Made by a program: the position numbers and the translations under genes
Shown here: positions 52,458 through 61,818 of the stretch, one piece after another
Layout: every line of letters starts with the position of its first letter
Position numbering within the stretch: position 1 is the first letter of the stretch
Assembly: GCF_000166395.1 (NCBI RefSeq)
Contig: NC_014655.1
Coordinates: forward strand, 1,922,001-1,986,000
DNA length: 64,000 nucleotides
From: Leadbetterella byssophila DSM 17132
Lineage (GTDB): Bacteria; Bacteroidota; Bacteroidia; Cytophagales; Spirosomataceae
Reading direction: 5' to 3'
The notes under the pieces: generated by a model
Databases searched by the model: none
Seen by the model: only the letters and a program-made list of their open reading frames with translations
Told to the model about the DNA's origin: nothing

Positions 52458-54247
52458 TAAAGTATGAGTTTGTTAGCGTTGTTTGAACGATAGGGCTTGT
52501 CCCTGTCCGAGTATAGGATTTACGGGTGTTCGCATGTTGGTAGGCAAGCCAGCGTTTGGCTCCCAGTTTCATTAAGTTCCGAATTCGATTACCTGCGGTC
52601 TTCCATTGCTTCCAAAGCAGAACACGCAAGCGTCTTCGCACTAGTTCATCTAGTGTTACCATCACCTTCTTATTCGTTGCTATACGAAAGTAATCCACCC
52701 AGCCGTGAATAATTTGCCGTAGTTTAGTCAGTCGCTCATGCATAGGAGTAGCTGTATTACGTCGAGTATTTTGACGTAACTTCTCTCGGATTCGTTCGAT
52801 ACTCTTTGCAGAGATACGAATCTGCCAATCTCCTTGAGTTTTGAAGAAACTAAAGCCGAGTAAACTACTTTGGGAAGGTTTGCTTACCTTACTCTTTTCA
52901 CGGTTCACTTTCAGTTTTAGTGTAGATTCGATGTAACTGGTGATGTTGCGCATAATACGAGTGGCGGATTTATTGCTCTTCGCGTAGATACTACAGTCAT
53001 CCGCATAACGTACAAATCGATGTCCACGGGAGCTGAGTTCCGTATCCAGTTCGTTCAGGATGATGTTTGACAAAAGTGGACTTAAAGGACTGCCCTGTGG
53101 TGTGCCCTTGGTTCGCTTTTGTTCAAGACCATGATCCATAATCCCACAACGAAGGTATTTCCCGATCAGCGCTAGGACTCGACGATCCGTAATCTTCTTG
53201 CTCAAAAGATGCATCAGTATGTCGTGGTTCACTTGATCGAAGAATTGTTCCAAATCAAGTTCAACGACCCACGTGTAGCCCAAGTTCAGATACTCTTGCG
53301 CTTTAATGACGGCCTGATGAGCATTACGATTCGGACGGAAGCCGTAGCTGTTATCGTGAAAATCACCCTCATACTTTAACCCAAGCCATTGGGAAATGCT
53401 TTGCTGAATAACACGGTCGATGACCGTTGGGATACCCAGCATACGCTTGCCGCCACTTGCTTTGGGAATCTCTACTTTCCGAACAGCTTGTGGGCGGTAA
53501 GTGCCAGAGAGAATATCCGATCGCAGGGATTGCCAGTGCGTGTTAAGGTAGTCACGAAGATTATCGATCTGCATACCATCAACTCCGCTAGCACCTCCAT
53601 TAGAGATGACACGATCAACTGCGTGTTTGACATTTCGGATGTGTAATATCTCTTCCAACATAGTATTACTAAAAAAAAAACCTCAGGCATTGTGTCCACT
53701 TCGTTGCACGACTCAGCTAAGCTCCTCTTGCATTTTACTATCAGTTTCCGACCTACCCTCATGCAAGCAGTTCTCTTATGTGGTTCGGCTTTTAACACTT
53801 CGTCATAAACTTCATGGTTCCTTTGCCATTCTAACATTCAGACCTTCCCCTGTATAAAGTAGAGAAGCAGGGTACTATGTCCTCTGCTGACTTCTGACTA
53901 AAGCATACTAGCATTATTATTCTGCTATATGTTTCTTCGCGGGCATTCGCGTATACCTTTGACAGAGTTTAGTCAGATCTCCCCAGGTAAGAACAATAAC
54001 TTTCACCTCATATATCCGCTACATTTACCATAGTGTTTCCGTACAGTTTAGGGCTTCGGCTTGTTTTGCAGCCTCACCCAACACTTGCGGCCTTGTATGT
54101 AGTTTCTGTTCGTCGGATCGAGGTTTTGCCTCAGACTTCCTTCAGATTCCACCTCACGGTGGACACCCTTGTCATAAGCTAACACTTCCCACTGTAAAGG
54201 CGTGTTCGGGACTTACACCCTAGAGTTATTGCACATGCTGGGCACAC
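52307..54247 (-). mobile_element. group II intron with RT/maturase, probably class C
   Basis: Minus strand. The 5' end GTGTGCCCAGCATGTGCAAT begins at 54247 (consensus GTGYG). Structured 5' region 53662-54247, RT gene 52387-53661, then a domain V/VI region (GTATGCCGGGTGGTGTGAGA near 52360, and the GATAGGGAAATAATCCCTAT hairpin near 52320) and a 3' end CCTACTCGAT at 52307. Inserted directly behind the T-run of the katE terminator, the habit of group IIC introns. End positions are set by consensus and could be off by a few bases. About 1.94 kb, apparently complete. Confidence 0.85.
52387..53661 (-). CDS. ltrA: group II intron reverse transcriptase/maturase
   Basis: 424 residues. RT domain: KVEIPKASGGKRMLGIPTVI, NSYGFRPNRNAHQAV, GTPQGSPLSPLLSNIILNEL (about 186-205), catalytic FVRYADDCSIY (YADD 219-222), KVNREKSKVSKPSQSSLLGF. 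Then the maturase X domain (HERLTKLRQIIHGWVDYFR, then LDELVRRRLRVLLWKQWK). No HNH endonuclease domain follows, as in class C and related introns. Helps the intron RNA splice and copies it during homing. Intact. Confidence 0.92.
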   Translation of the reverse strand: MLEEILHIRNVKHAVDRVISNGGASGVDGMQIDNLRDYLNTHWQSLRSDILSGTYRPQAVRKVEIPKASGGKRMLGIPTVIDRVIQQSISQWLGLKYEGDFHDNSYGFRPNRNAHQAVIKAQEYLNLGYTWVVELDLEQFFDQVNHDILMHLLSKKITDRRVLALIGKYLRCGIMDHGLEQKRTKGTPQGSPLSPLLSNIILNELDTELSSRGHRFVRYADDCSIYAKSNKSATRIMRNITSYIESTLKLKVNREKSKVSKPSQSSLLGFSFFKTQGDWQIRISAKSIERIREKLRQNTRRNTATPMHERLTKLRQIIHGWVDYFRIATNKKVMVTLDELVRRRLRVLLWKQWKTAGNRIRNLMKLGAKRWLAYQHANTRKSYTRTGTSPIVQTTLTNSYFTKLGYEGFADYYYWRTTHQTTLF

Positions 54248-54281
54248 AAAAAGAACCCCCGGTATTTAAACCGAGGGCTTC
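54248..54281. terminator. katE terminator, shared with the MFS 3' end
   Basis: GAACCCCCGG (54253-54262), 8-nt loop TATTTAAA, CCGAGGGCTTC (54271-54281): stem with one mismatch and one bulge. On minus it is followed by five T (54252-54248) and then the intron. The TAA in the loop (54267-54269) is where the MFS frame would stop without the intron. Confidence 0.75.
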
Positions 54282-54286
54282 ATCAT

Positions 54287-56410
54287 TCAGGAAGGCACTT
54301 TTCTTGCCTTCTCTCTTTCCCAAATCCTATGCATCTTCATAGCATTCACAAATTCCTGGGTCCAATCACCCCCCTCCTCAAGGATCACTCCCGCATCCTT
54401 TTCTACAAAGGATTTTTCCATTAATGACTCAGTTCCTTTTGCAAATGCCAAAGCTTTACAATGCGTGTATGCCTCGTTAAGGAATTCATAATAATCCGGA
54501 TTTGCCTTCAAAGCTCCTACTGAGTCTCCCGCAGGCGTATAAACCGCATCATACAAAACAGATTTATCTGTAAAGTAAGTGTGGGCTATATCCGTTGTAC
54601 CACCTTCTTTTAATTTTAATGGACCTACCTTTGGCCCTATCAGAACAGCCTCAGCTCCCTCTTTCTCCAATGCACTCTTTAACGCATCTATACTGGCTTT
54701 TGAAACTCCATTTTCAACTAAAAAAGCTACTTTTCGAGTTTCAATGGTACCTTTACCCTCCTTCACCTTCATGCTAAGAGCAGCAGATTTCTCCACTTCC
54801 GGCTTCTTAGGTTTTATGGGATAGTTGGGATGATTTTGTCTTACAAACTGCAAAGTCAAAGGATCCAATTCTTTTGGAGGCGTTATATTCAAGTTCTCCC
54901 CTACTCTGGAGGCTAATGCCTCATCAATCTGATACAGTATTGCCAATTCCCTCTCTCTGATCTTAGGATCCGTAACCTTACTTAATTCAAAACTATATGC
55001 TCCAATGATATGATCTTGTTCTTCGGGACTTTGGGACCTAAAGAACAACCTGGCTTGGGTAAAGTGATCTGCAAAAGAATCAGATCTCTCCCTCACTTTC
55101 TTTCCATCCACTGGCTGTTTGTGCGATTGAAATCCCGTCTCTCCCTTGAGCATGGCTTGATATGGACAACCAGCCTGTTTACTGTTCGGGAAATAACTAA
55201 CTTCTCCTTTTAAGATGTCAGATTTAGCGAAGCCATCCAACTGATTATTGTGCTTTTGATTCACTGAACGGTTAATAGGCAGCTCATGGAAATTTGGCCC
55301 TCCCAATCTATAATTCTGAGTATCCATATAGGAGAAAATTCTTCCTTGTAGTAGAGGATCATCAGACACATCAATTCCCGGCACTAATCTTCCCGGATCA
55401 AAGGCTGACTGCTCTGTCTCTGCAAAGAAATTCTCCGGATTGCGGTTCAAGGTCATGGTTCCAATGATCTTCACAGGTACCACCTCCTCCGGTACTATCT
55501 TTGTCACATCTAAGATATCAAAGGAATACTTCAACTCGTCTTCTTCAGGAATCAATTGAACCCCTAGGTCCCATTGAGGAAAATTACCTTTCTCTATAGC
55601 CTCCCATAAATCTTGACGGTGAAAGTCAGAATTGAATCCGGAAATCTTTTGAGCCTCATTCCAGGCTACACTATGAACTCCTAGTTTAGGTTTCCAATGG
55701 AACTTCACAAAGGTCCCTTTACCTTCCGCATTCACCAGTTTGAAAGTATGAACACCAAATCCCTCCATCATCCTTAAACTACGAGGTATGGCTCTATCAC
55801 TCATAGCCCACATCACCATATGCGCAGCTTCAGGCATCAGAGAAATAAAGTCCCAAAAAGTATCATGAGCAGAGGCCGCTTGAGGCATCTCATTATTAGG
55901 CTCAGGCTTCACCGCATGCACTAAATCAGGGAAATTCATGGCATCCTGAATGAAGAACACAGGAATATTATTGCCCACTAAATCAAAGTTGCCGTCTTCA
56001 GTATAAAACTTGATAGCAAATCCCCTTACATCTCTGGCTAGATCTGTAGAACCCCTAAATCCGGCTACCGTAGAAAACCTCAGAAAAAGAGGTGTCACCG
56101 CCCCCTTTTGAAGAAATTTTGCGGAAGTATATGCGGTGATATCTTCATGAATTTCCAATACACCATGCGCTGCAGAACCTCTGGCATGAACCACCCTTTC
56201 CGTTATTCTTTCTCTATCAAAATGCATCAATTTATCCAAGTACACGTGATCTTGAAGGAGAGATGGGCCTCTGTTGCCTGCCTTTAGCGTGTTATTATTA
56301 TCGTAGATCGGACTACCGTCGTTTGTCGTGAGTCTTTGATTAGCATTGTCCACTACATGCGTTTTCAATTGCTCCACCTTTGGGTTTGAAGCTGGCTGGA
56401 TTTTCTTCAT
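54287..56410 (-). CDS. katE: large-subunit catalase HPII
   Basis: 707 residues, clade 2 catalase. Breaks down hydrogen peroxide. N-terminal LKAGNRGPSLLQDHVYLDKL; catalytic His75 in RVVHARGSAAHG; FRFSTV-like LFLRFSTVAGFRGSTDLARD; Asn in LVGNNIPVFFIQDA; haem-ligand Tyr in GRIFSYMDTQNYRLG. The C-terminal domain from about 565 (RKVAFLVENGVSKASIDALK to the end) is the flavodoxin/DJ-1-like domain of large catalases. Lies 24 nt after the AI-2E-type gene on the same strand and may be co-transcribed with it. Confidence 0.95.
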   Translation of the reverse strand: MKKIQPASNPKVEQLKTHVVDNANQRLTTNDGSPIYDNNNTLKAGNRGPSLLQDHVYLDKLMHFDRERITERVVHARGSAAHGVLEIHEDITAYTSAKFLQKGAVTPLFLRFSTVAGFRGSTDLARDVRGFAIKFYTEDGNFDLVGNNIPVFFIQDAMNFPDLVHAVKPEPNNEMPQAASAHDTFWDFISLMPEAAHMVMWAMSDRAIPRSLRMMEGFGVHTFKLVNAEGKGTFVKFHWKPKLGVHSVAWNEAQKISGFNSDFHRQDLWEAIEKGNFPQWDLGVQLIPEEDELKYSFDILDVTKIVPEEVVPVKIIGTMTLNRNPENFFAETEQSAFDPGRLVPGIDVSDDPLLQGRIFSYMDTQNYRLGGPNFHELPINRSVNQKHNNQLDGFAKSDILKGEVSYFPNSKQAGCPYQAMLKGETGFQSHKQPVDGKKVRERSDSFADHFTQARLFFRSQSPEEQDHIIGAYSFELSKVTDPKIRERELAILYQIDEALASRVGENLNITPPKELDPLTLQFVRQNHPNYPIKPKKPEVEKSAALSMKVKEGKGTIETRKVAFLVENGVSKASIDALKSALEKEGAEAVLIGPKVGPLKLKEGGTTDIAHTYFTDKSVLYDAVYTPAGDSVGALKANPDYYEFLNEAYTHCKALAFAKGTESLMEKSFVEKDAGVILEEGGDWTQEFVNAMKMHRIWEREKARKVPS

Positions 56411-56434
56411 ATAAATTTTAGTTTAGTGAATGTG

Positions 56435-57628
56435 TTATTTCTTAATGTCCGACAAACTGATTTCAGGATCTTCTGAACTTTCACTAAGTGCGCTCTTAAG
56501 TTCTGCACCTTTAGTACCCAGATCCTCCAAAGAAAATTCCTCGTTCATCTTAGTGCCTAAAAGCATACCCCAAGGCTGCAGTTCATCTATACGGTCAAAT
56601 ATTATCTTTAGGATAGCCACAAAAGGTATAGACAAGAACATACCCGCCATTCCCCATAGTGATCCGCCGAGCAAAACCACGATAATAGAGATCAGAGCAT
56701 TAACCTCTACCTTAGAAGAAACGACACGCGGCACGATGATGTTGTTATCAATAAACTGAATCACGGAATAACTGGCCACTATAAGGAGAGGAGTGGTATA
56801 GGATAAACCATCTTCTGTCACTAGACTCAATAGCACAGGCAATGCTATAGCAACCAGACCACCTACATACGGAATTAGATTCAAAAGTGCACCCACAACT
56901 CCCAATAGTACCGCATATGGTACCCCCAGTAGTAGTAAGGCTACAGAATTTAAGACTCCCACTATACACGTTTCAATCATCAAACCCTGTATATAACTCT
57001 GAACGGCAGATTTTGTCTCACTGAGTACCTCAGAAACCCTTTGGCTATGCTTGTAATCAAATACTTCATAGAAGAAGTTGATGAACATGGGCTTATAGTA
57101 AAGAATCAGGAAGATGTAGATAGGTAATAATACCAAAGTACTCACAAAACTCATCAGTGACATCAAAGTATCCCCTACTACACTTTTCCCCTTATCCAAA
57201 CCTTCCTCCACTATGTCCTTTTGCTCTATTGTAGATAAGCCAAAATTACTCCTCACCCAGTTCTGCAGATCTCCCCAGATCACTTCTACCCTCTGCTCCA
57301 ATTGAGGAATAAGGTCAGAGAAACTGGAAAACTGCACTGATAAGAATGCAATCAAGGATCCAAATAGAACTATGGCCAAAAGCAGGGCTATACCAATAGA
57401 CAAAACCCTATGAAACCTCCATTTCACGAGTTTATTTACTACAGGATTCAATAAAATGGAGATCAGTAAGGCAAAGGCCAAAGGAACTAATACATCTTCT
57501 AATACCACTAGAATTTGACATACCAGATATAGGCCAAGTAAAACCATGGTGGCCTTAATCAGAAAAGGCATGGAGGCCTGAGTCTCAGGAGATTTTTCCT
57601 TCTTACCGGAAAATAAACGGGATAGCAT
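56435..57628 (-). CDS. AI-2E family transporter (PerM/YdiK-like membrane protein)
   Basis: 397 residues. About eight helices with a hydrophilic region between helices 3 and 4; conserved LALLISILLNPVVNKLVKWR, PIYIFLILYYKPMFINFFYE, GVVGALLNLIPYVGGLVAIA, and IVPRVVSSKVEVNALISIIV, GGSLWGMAGMFLSIPFVAIL. The family name comes from an AI-2 exporter; many members have other roles such as ion or osmotic homeostasis. C-terminus is a charged cytoplasmic tail. Upstream of katE. Confidence 0.87.
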   Translation of the reverse strand: MLSRLFSGKKEKSPETQASMPFLIKATMVLLGLYLVCQILVVLEDVLVPLAFALLISILLNPVVNKLVKWRFHRVLSIGIALLLAIVLFGSLIAFLSVQFSSFSDLIPQLEQRVEVIWGDLQNWVRSNFGLSTIEQKDIVEEGLDKGKSVVGDTLMSLMSFVSTLVLLPIYIFLILYYKPMFINFFYEVFDYKHSQRVSEVLSETKSAVQSYIQGLMIETCIVGVLNSVALLLLGVPYAVLLGVVGALLNLIPYVGGLVAIALPVLLSLVTEDGLSYTTPLLIVASYSVIQFIDNNIIVPRVVSSKVEVNALISIIVVLLGGSLWGMAGMFLSIPFVAILKIIFDRIDELQPWGMLLGTKMNEEFSLEDLGTKGAELKSALSESSEDPEISLSDIKK

Positions 57629-57723
57629 TTTTTTGACCTATTACGTGGATTATTTGTACAAAAGCAAGGGTAATAGTACAACAAGTATTTCGTAATAGCA
57701 AAAAAAAGATATCAATATTATGA

Positions 57724-58386
57724 CTACGAAAAATAAGTTTGGAGCAAAGGCAAGTACAACTCCCTATAGTCCTCTACCACAAGATTGGCCAGGCTATAAT
57801 CTTGCAAATGGGTATGAGGACTCTTAAATGCTGCACAGAAGATTCCCGCCCGATGAGCCGCTAATATACCATTAGTTGCATCTTCTATTACCATACACGC
57901 TTCAACAGGTGTTTGCGTCAAACCTGCAGCCTTTAAAAAGATCTCAGGATGAGGCTTAGAGGCCTCTAAATCAGCTCCACTAACTCTTCCCAGAAAGTAA
58001 GATTCTATCCCAAACCTATCAAATACCATTTGTATGGTCACTCTAGAGGCAGAAGATGCTACCACCATCTTTATACCATTATCCTTATAATGGTTCAATA
58101 AATCACGCACACCAGGTAGCAAATCGAATTCCTGATCATTAAAGAAGAGTTCCTTAAAATAAGCTCTTTTCTTATCTATTATGTATTGAGGACTTACTTG
58201 CAGTTCGAAATGGTTAACCAAAGCATCAGCAATATGCTGCGTGGACGCCCCAGAAAAGGAATAATATTGTTCCTCCGTGACTTCAATTCCTAAATCTACA
58301 AAGGTTTGAAAGAATGCCTTTCTATGCAAAGGCTCGGAGTTCACTAAAACCCCATCCATATCAAAGAGTACTGCCTCTAACGCCAT
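57724..58386 (-). CDS. HAD-superfamily phosphatase, beta-phosphoglucomutase-like
   Basis: 220 residues from the ATG at 58386 (MALEAVLFDMDGVLVNSEPL); an ATG at 58413 would add nine residues. HAD motif I DMDGV with catalytic Asp pair, motif II VVASSAS, motif III Lys in EASKPHPEIFLKAA, motif IV CMVIEDATNG. Small helical cap between I and II places it with beta-phosphoglucomutase and sugar-phosphate phosphatases. Substrate unknown. Adjacent to the keto-acid operon but not overlapping. Confidence 0.87.
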   Translation of the reverse strand: MALEAVLFDMDGVLVNSEPLHRKAFFQTFVDLGIEVTEEQYYSFSGASTQHIADALVNHFELQVSPQYIIDKKRAYFKELFFNDQEFDLLPGVRDLLNHYKDNGIKMVVASSASRVTIQMVFDRFGIESYFLGRVSGADLEASKPHPEIFLKAAGLTQTPVEACMVIEDATNGILAAHRAGIFCAAFKSPHTHLQDYSLANLVVEDYRELYLPLLQTYFS

Positions 58387-58472
58387 GATTTCAATGTTTG
58401 CACAAAGTTCCATCTTATGCAGGGAAACTCCGAGCTCTAACCATCAATTCATAAGCACAGTACAAGTACTTC

Positions 58473-59615
58473 CTACTTTTTTAACACGCTTTCCACTAAA
58501 AGTATCTGTAATTGATCATTGATGTACTGATTATATACCAAATCTTTACCGTTAGGAGAAAAGTGAGGGGCTCCTACTATCTTGCCTTCAATAGGAGTTT
58601 GAAGGACTATCGTATCTAATGTCTTCAATTCTATAATATGTACAGCATTATTGCCCACAAAAGCTATATGGGTTCCTTCAGAATTCAGATTAAAGGTATA
58701 ATCAATGGAATAAGGCAGTGAAGTAAGCAACTTCAGCTCCCCCGAAGACGCGGATATCTCCGCAATTTGATCTTGTCCCTTTGGATCTTTTGCCAAAGCA
58801 TACAGCTTTTCTCCTGAAGGATGAGCCCTGAGCCAATGCCGTGTTGAGGAAAGACCCTTTTCGGTATGGGTTAGTTGGCGCGGACGTATAAAACTGGGAA
58901 CTTGTGGTCTTTGACCCCTCTCACCTATTGCTTCATCAGCTGTTTTAGCCTCCACCTTAACAAGATATACTTCTATTTTATCCTCACTTAAGCCTTGAAA
59001 AGCAATGGTATTCTGGTCTAGCCAACATTCATCAAAGGCCTTTTCTAATTTACCGCCTTTTCCCACTTCAGCCACTAAATAAGAATAATAAGTACCTGAG
59101 TTATTCCCTTCTCCTTCTTCCGCCTGCACATTTGAAGGAAACATCACTCCCACCGTTCTCAACTCCGGATCTACTAAGGCATCATTATAGGTAAAACTCA
59201 ACATGTTACCGTCTGGGCTCCACATATGAGAATGTGTCCCACCTCTTAAGGAACCAGGGGCATAAGGAGCCTTCAGATCCCTTGCATCCATAAAAATCCC
59301 ATGCATGGGATTTTTTAAATCCACCGCCACCCCTGTTCTATTACTAATACCATAGTTACCTACCCCATGGATGAAAATTACTTTGTCCTCAACGGGACTA
59401 AAGGAAGCAGCCCCTACTCCTGGTCGTGGGCTATAATAGATTACACGCTCCCCTCCTTCTTTTAAGTCCACTACTCCAATGTAGTTGTTCTCACCCATCT
59501 TAGTGTCATCATTTCTTCCGTCAAAAACAATATACCTTCCATCCCTAGAAAATACTCCGTTATGATGTAAAGTATGACCTCCTGGGCTAGTAGTAAGTAC
59601 TTTGGGAGTAACCAT
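58473..59615 (-). CDS. DUF3748 (YidR-like) beta-propeller protein
   Basis: About 380 residues from ATG 59615; an ATG at 59642, overlapping the stop of the gene upstream, would add nine residues. TolB/PD40-type repeats: NGVFSRDGRYIVFDGRNDDT, AASFSPVEDKVIFIHGVG, GGTHSHMWSPDGNMLSFTYN, GAPHFSPNGKDLVYNQYIND. Similar to E. coli YidR and distantly to oligogalacturonate lyase propellers. No signal peptide is obvious. Last gene of the symporter/aldolase operon, so it likely acts on the same substrate; its reaction is unknown. Confidence 0.75.
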   Translation of the reverse strand: MVTPKVLTTSPGGHTLHHNGVFSRDGRYIVFDGRNDDTKMGENNYIGVVDLKEGGERVIYYSPRPGVGAASFSPVEDKVIFIHGVGNYGISNRTGVAVDLKNPMHGIFMDARDLKAPYAPGSLRGGTHSHMWSPDGNMLSFTYNDALVDPELRTVGVMFPSNVQAEEGEGNNSGTYYSYLVAEVGKGGKLEKAFDECWLDQNTIAFQGLSEDKIEVYLVKVEAKTADEAIGERGQRPQVPSFIRPRQLTHTEKGLSSTRHWLRAHPSGEKLYALAKDPKGQDQIAEISASSGELKLLTSLPYSIDYTFNLNSEGTHIAFVGNNAVHIIELKTLDTIVLQTPIEGKIVGAPHFSPNGKDLVYNQYINDQLQILLVESVLKK

Positions 59616-59635
59616 AATTATATATATCAGCTCTT

Positions 59636-60685
59636 TTACCATTTTGAAGGATCAAAGATCATATGTTTTATGGATTGACGGGCATAGGTATAGGAAATAT
59701 GCACTTTCCCATCTTTCGTCTGAATAACTGCAGGATAGGAATAACCCGAATGTATAGGCACATTTTCTAGCACACTAACCATTTTCCAATCTACCCCATC
59801 TTCTGAAACAGCAACATTTAATACATTTCTGTTTTCTCCTGACCTTACAGAATGATTATAGACCAAAACATGCCTCCCATCCTGAAGCGTCAAGGCATCC
59901 GTTCCCGAATTAGGATTGGGTAAGCCACTAGGCGTTAATGGGCTCCAGGTTTTGCCTTTGTCCTTCGACCAACTAGTGACCAATACATCTTGTAGTGTAC
60001 GAGCAAGTATCTGTAGATCTCCATTTTTATGAATCAAAATGCTAGGCTGTATAGCATCATATTGCACTCCATCATTGATGGGTGGAATTACTTGCCAATT
60101 TTTGCCATTGTCCTTACTGACTTCAAAATATATCCTCCAGTCCCTTCCATTTTCAGTACCCCTCCTTTCCATACTGGTGGGAGAAATGATGGTTCCATCA
60201 GGTAGCTGGATGGCCTTATTCTTCACGGGACCTAGTAAATCACCAACTATAGCATGCTTCCCCATCACTTGTGGGGTAGACCAGGTTAATCCCTCATCCT
60301 CCGAAGTTACATAAGCACCCCACCAATGGTCCACATCCGGCCCTACTTTATAAAACAGATAGATAGGACCATCTTTTGGCCGAAATAAAACCGGATTCCA
60401 GGTAGGATATCGGAGAGTGTCATTCACATAACCATTGACCACTTCCACGGGCCAAGACCATTTTCCCTCTTTAAACCTTGCAACCCGGATTCCCACATCT
60501 GCATGTTTTTCATGGGTACCGGCAAAGAAGGCACAGAGTATGCCGTCATTTACCTCTAGTAAAGTGGAAGCATGGCATTGGGCAGTAGGCTTCTTATCTA
60601 AAGGATACACCAATCCTTCATGAATCAAACCCCGTTTTTGAGCAAATGCAGAAATGGTAATAAAGAAAAATAAGATCCTTTTCAT
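59636..60685 (-). CDS. secreted sialidase-fold (BNR-repeat) protein
   Basis: 349 residues with signal peptide 1-15. Six-bladed propeller with Asp-box motifs SEDEGLTWSTP, SKDNGKNWQV, SKDKGKTWSPL and DGVDWKM. Arg-rich positions (IRVARF, MERRGTE, SYTYARQSIKHMIFDP) could be parts of an Arg triad, but I cannot confirm the sialidase active site. Overlaps the gene upstream by 4 nt. Candidate sugar-acid-releasing glycosidase or lyase. Confidence 0.72.
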   Translation of the reverse strand: MKRILFFFITISAFAQKRGLIHEGLVYPLDKKPTAQCHASTLLEVNDGILCAFFAGTHEKHADVGIRVARFKEGKWSWPVEVVNGYVNDTLRYPTWNPVLFRPKDGPIYLFYKVGPDVDHWWGAYVTSEDEGLTWSTPQVMGKHAIVGDLLGPVKNKAIQLPDGTIISPTSMERRGTENGRDWRIYFEVSKDNGKNWQVIPPINDGVQYDAIQPSILIHKNGDLQILARTLQDVLVTSWSKDKGKTWSPLTPSGLPNPNSGTDALTLQDGRHVLVYNHSVRSGENRNVLNVAVSEDGVDWKMVSVLENVPIHSGYSYPAVIQTKDGKVHISYTYARQSIKHMIFDPSKW

Positions 60686-61818
60686 CTGAAATGAGGTATA
60701 CGGTGAAACGTCAGGTAGTTAGCATCGTGATTATTGTGTGCATTTTCTTTTCCGTCAAAATGCGCGGTACGTGATAAAAACACTATATCTTCCCCTTCAA
60801 AATGCCAGTCCACATATTGGAAACCATGAAATAACACATCCGGATGTTCGAGTACCACTTTCTCGTCTTGCCATGTTTTCAGGTCGGATGAACTTCTTAG
60901 AACCAGCACATTTCTCATGCTGGAAGGATTCCTTTGTGGAAACTGCTTTCTGTACTTTTCAGGCACTGCATTGACCAGTGTCCAATACTTCCCGGAAACA
61001 GAGTCGTACCGTATGACAAACTTCTTAGATCCACCTTCAAAGGGATAGAATCCATCTAAACTCAACCTTTTCCCATCCTCAGAAATTCTTACAAATGCCG
61101 CCCTTTCATCTATACTTTTTTGATTAGCCACGCGCAGGATGTTCCACATTTCTCCTCCTTTTCCTACTACAAAATTACCTTCTAGCCAACCGTTAAAGTC
61201 GCCATTATTATAAGTGCTATCATACAGAAGAGAAGTACTAGTGGTCCATGATTTAGAATCTAGAAGATCTGCATCTACTGGAGCAGACATGACCATTGCT
61301 CCGTATCTTTTCCCCCATTGCAGTATGGGGCCGTGGGCCGTTTCCATAGGTCGCCAAAGTCTCCCATTATGCTCCACCACTGGCATAGGAGCACAATGAA
61401 ACTCTCCTGTTAGTAAGACGCCATTATCTTTCCTAGTGGGGCTAGTCCAGGTTCTCCCTCCATCTATAGACTTACGGATGAGGACTGTTCCGTGATGTCT
61501 ATCTGGGCCCAGAAGGTAAAGTTCTCCTCTTTGTACAAAAAGGCTAGACCAAAAAGCTCCTTGAATTTCGGATAAGAATCTCCAGGTTCTTCCTTTGTCA
61601 TTGGAAGAATAAATCCGGGTAGTGGCTTGTTGCCATTCCGAACTCTTCGGACCAAAAAAATCGTGAGAGGCCACATAATCTCCATTAGGCAAAGTAGCTA
61701 AGCTTGGCGAACCTATATACCTTTCCGCGCTGGCAGGTTCATAAGCCACTATGGTGCCGGGAGGGGTTTGGGCAAATGCACAATAAGATAGGAGTATTAA
61801 TAGAACTAATTTGTTCAT
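60682..61818 (-). CDS. secreted sialidase-fold (BNR-repeat) protein
   Basis: 378 residues, signal peptide 1-16. Asp-box repeats SNDKGRTWRF, SIDGGRTWTSP and SSDLKTWQDEKVV; opening strand YIGSPSLATLPNGDYVASHD is typical of exo-sialidase-like propellers. Second of two such genes in tandem but only weakly similar to the first, so not a recent duplication. Overlaps both neighbours by 4 nt (ATGA). Enzyme specificity unknown. Confidence 0.72.
   Translation of the reverse strand: MNKLVLLILLSYCAFAQTPPGTIVAYEPASAERYIGSPSLATLPNGDYVASHDFFGPKSSEWQQATTRIYSSNDKGRTWRFLSEIQGAFWSSLFVQRGELYLLGPDRHHGTVLIRKSIDGGRTWTSPTRKDNGVLLTGEFHCAPMPVVEHNGRLWRPMETAHGPILQWGKRYGAMVMSAPVDADLLDSKSWTTSTSLLYDSTYNNGDFNGWLEGNFVVGKGGEMWNILRVANQKSIDERAAFVRISEDGKRLSLDGFYPFEGGSKKFVIRYDSVSGKYWTLVNAVPEKYRKQFPQRNPSSMRNVLVLRSSSDLKTWQDEKVVLEHPDVLFHGFQYVDWHFEGEDIVFLSRTAHFDGKENAHNNHDANYLTFHRIPHFR

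Noticed and set aside
52387-53661. Retron or DGR reverse transcriptase
   Set aside because: The X domain, the flanking intron RNA motifs and the terminator site identify a group II intron maturase.
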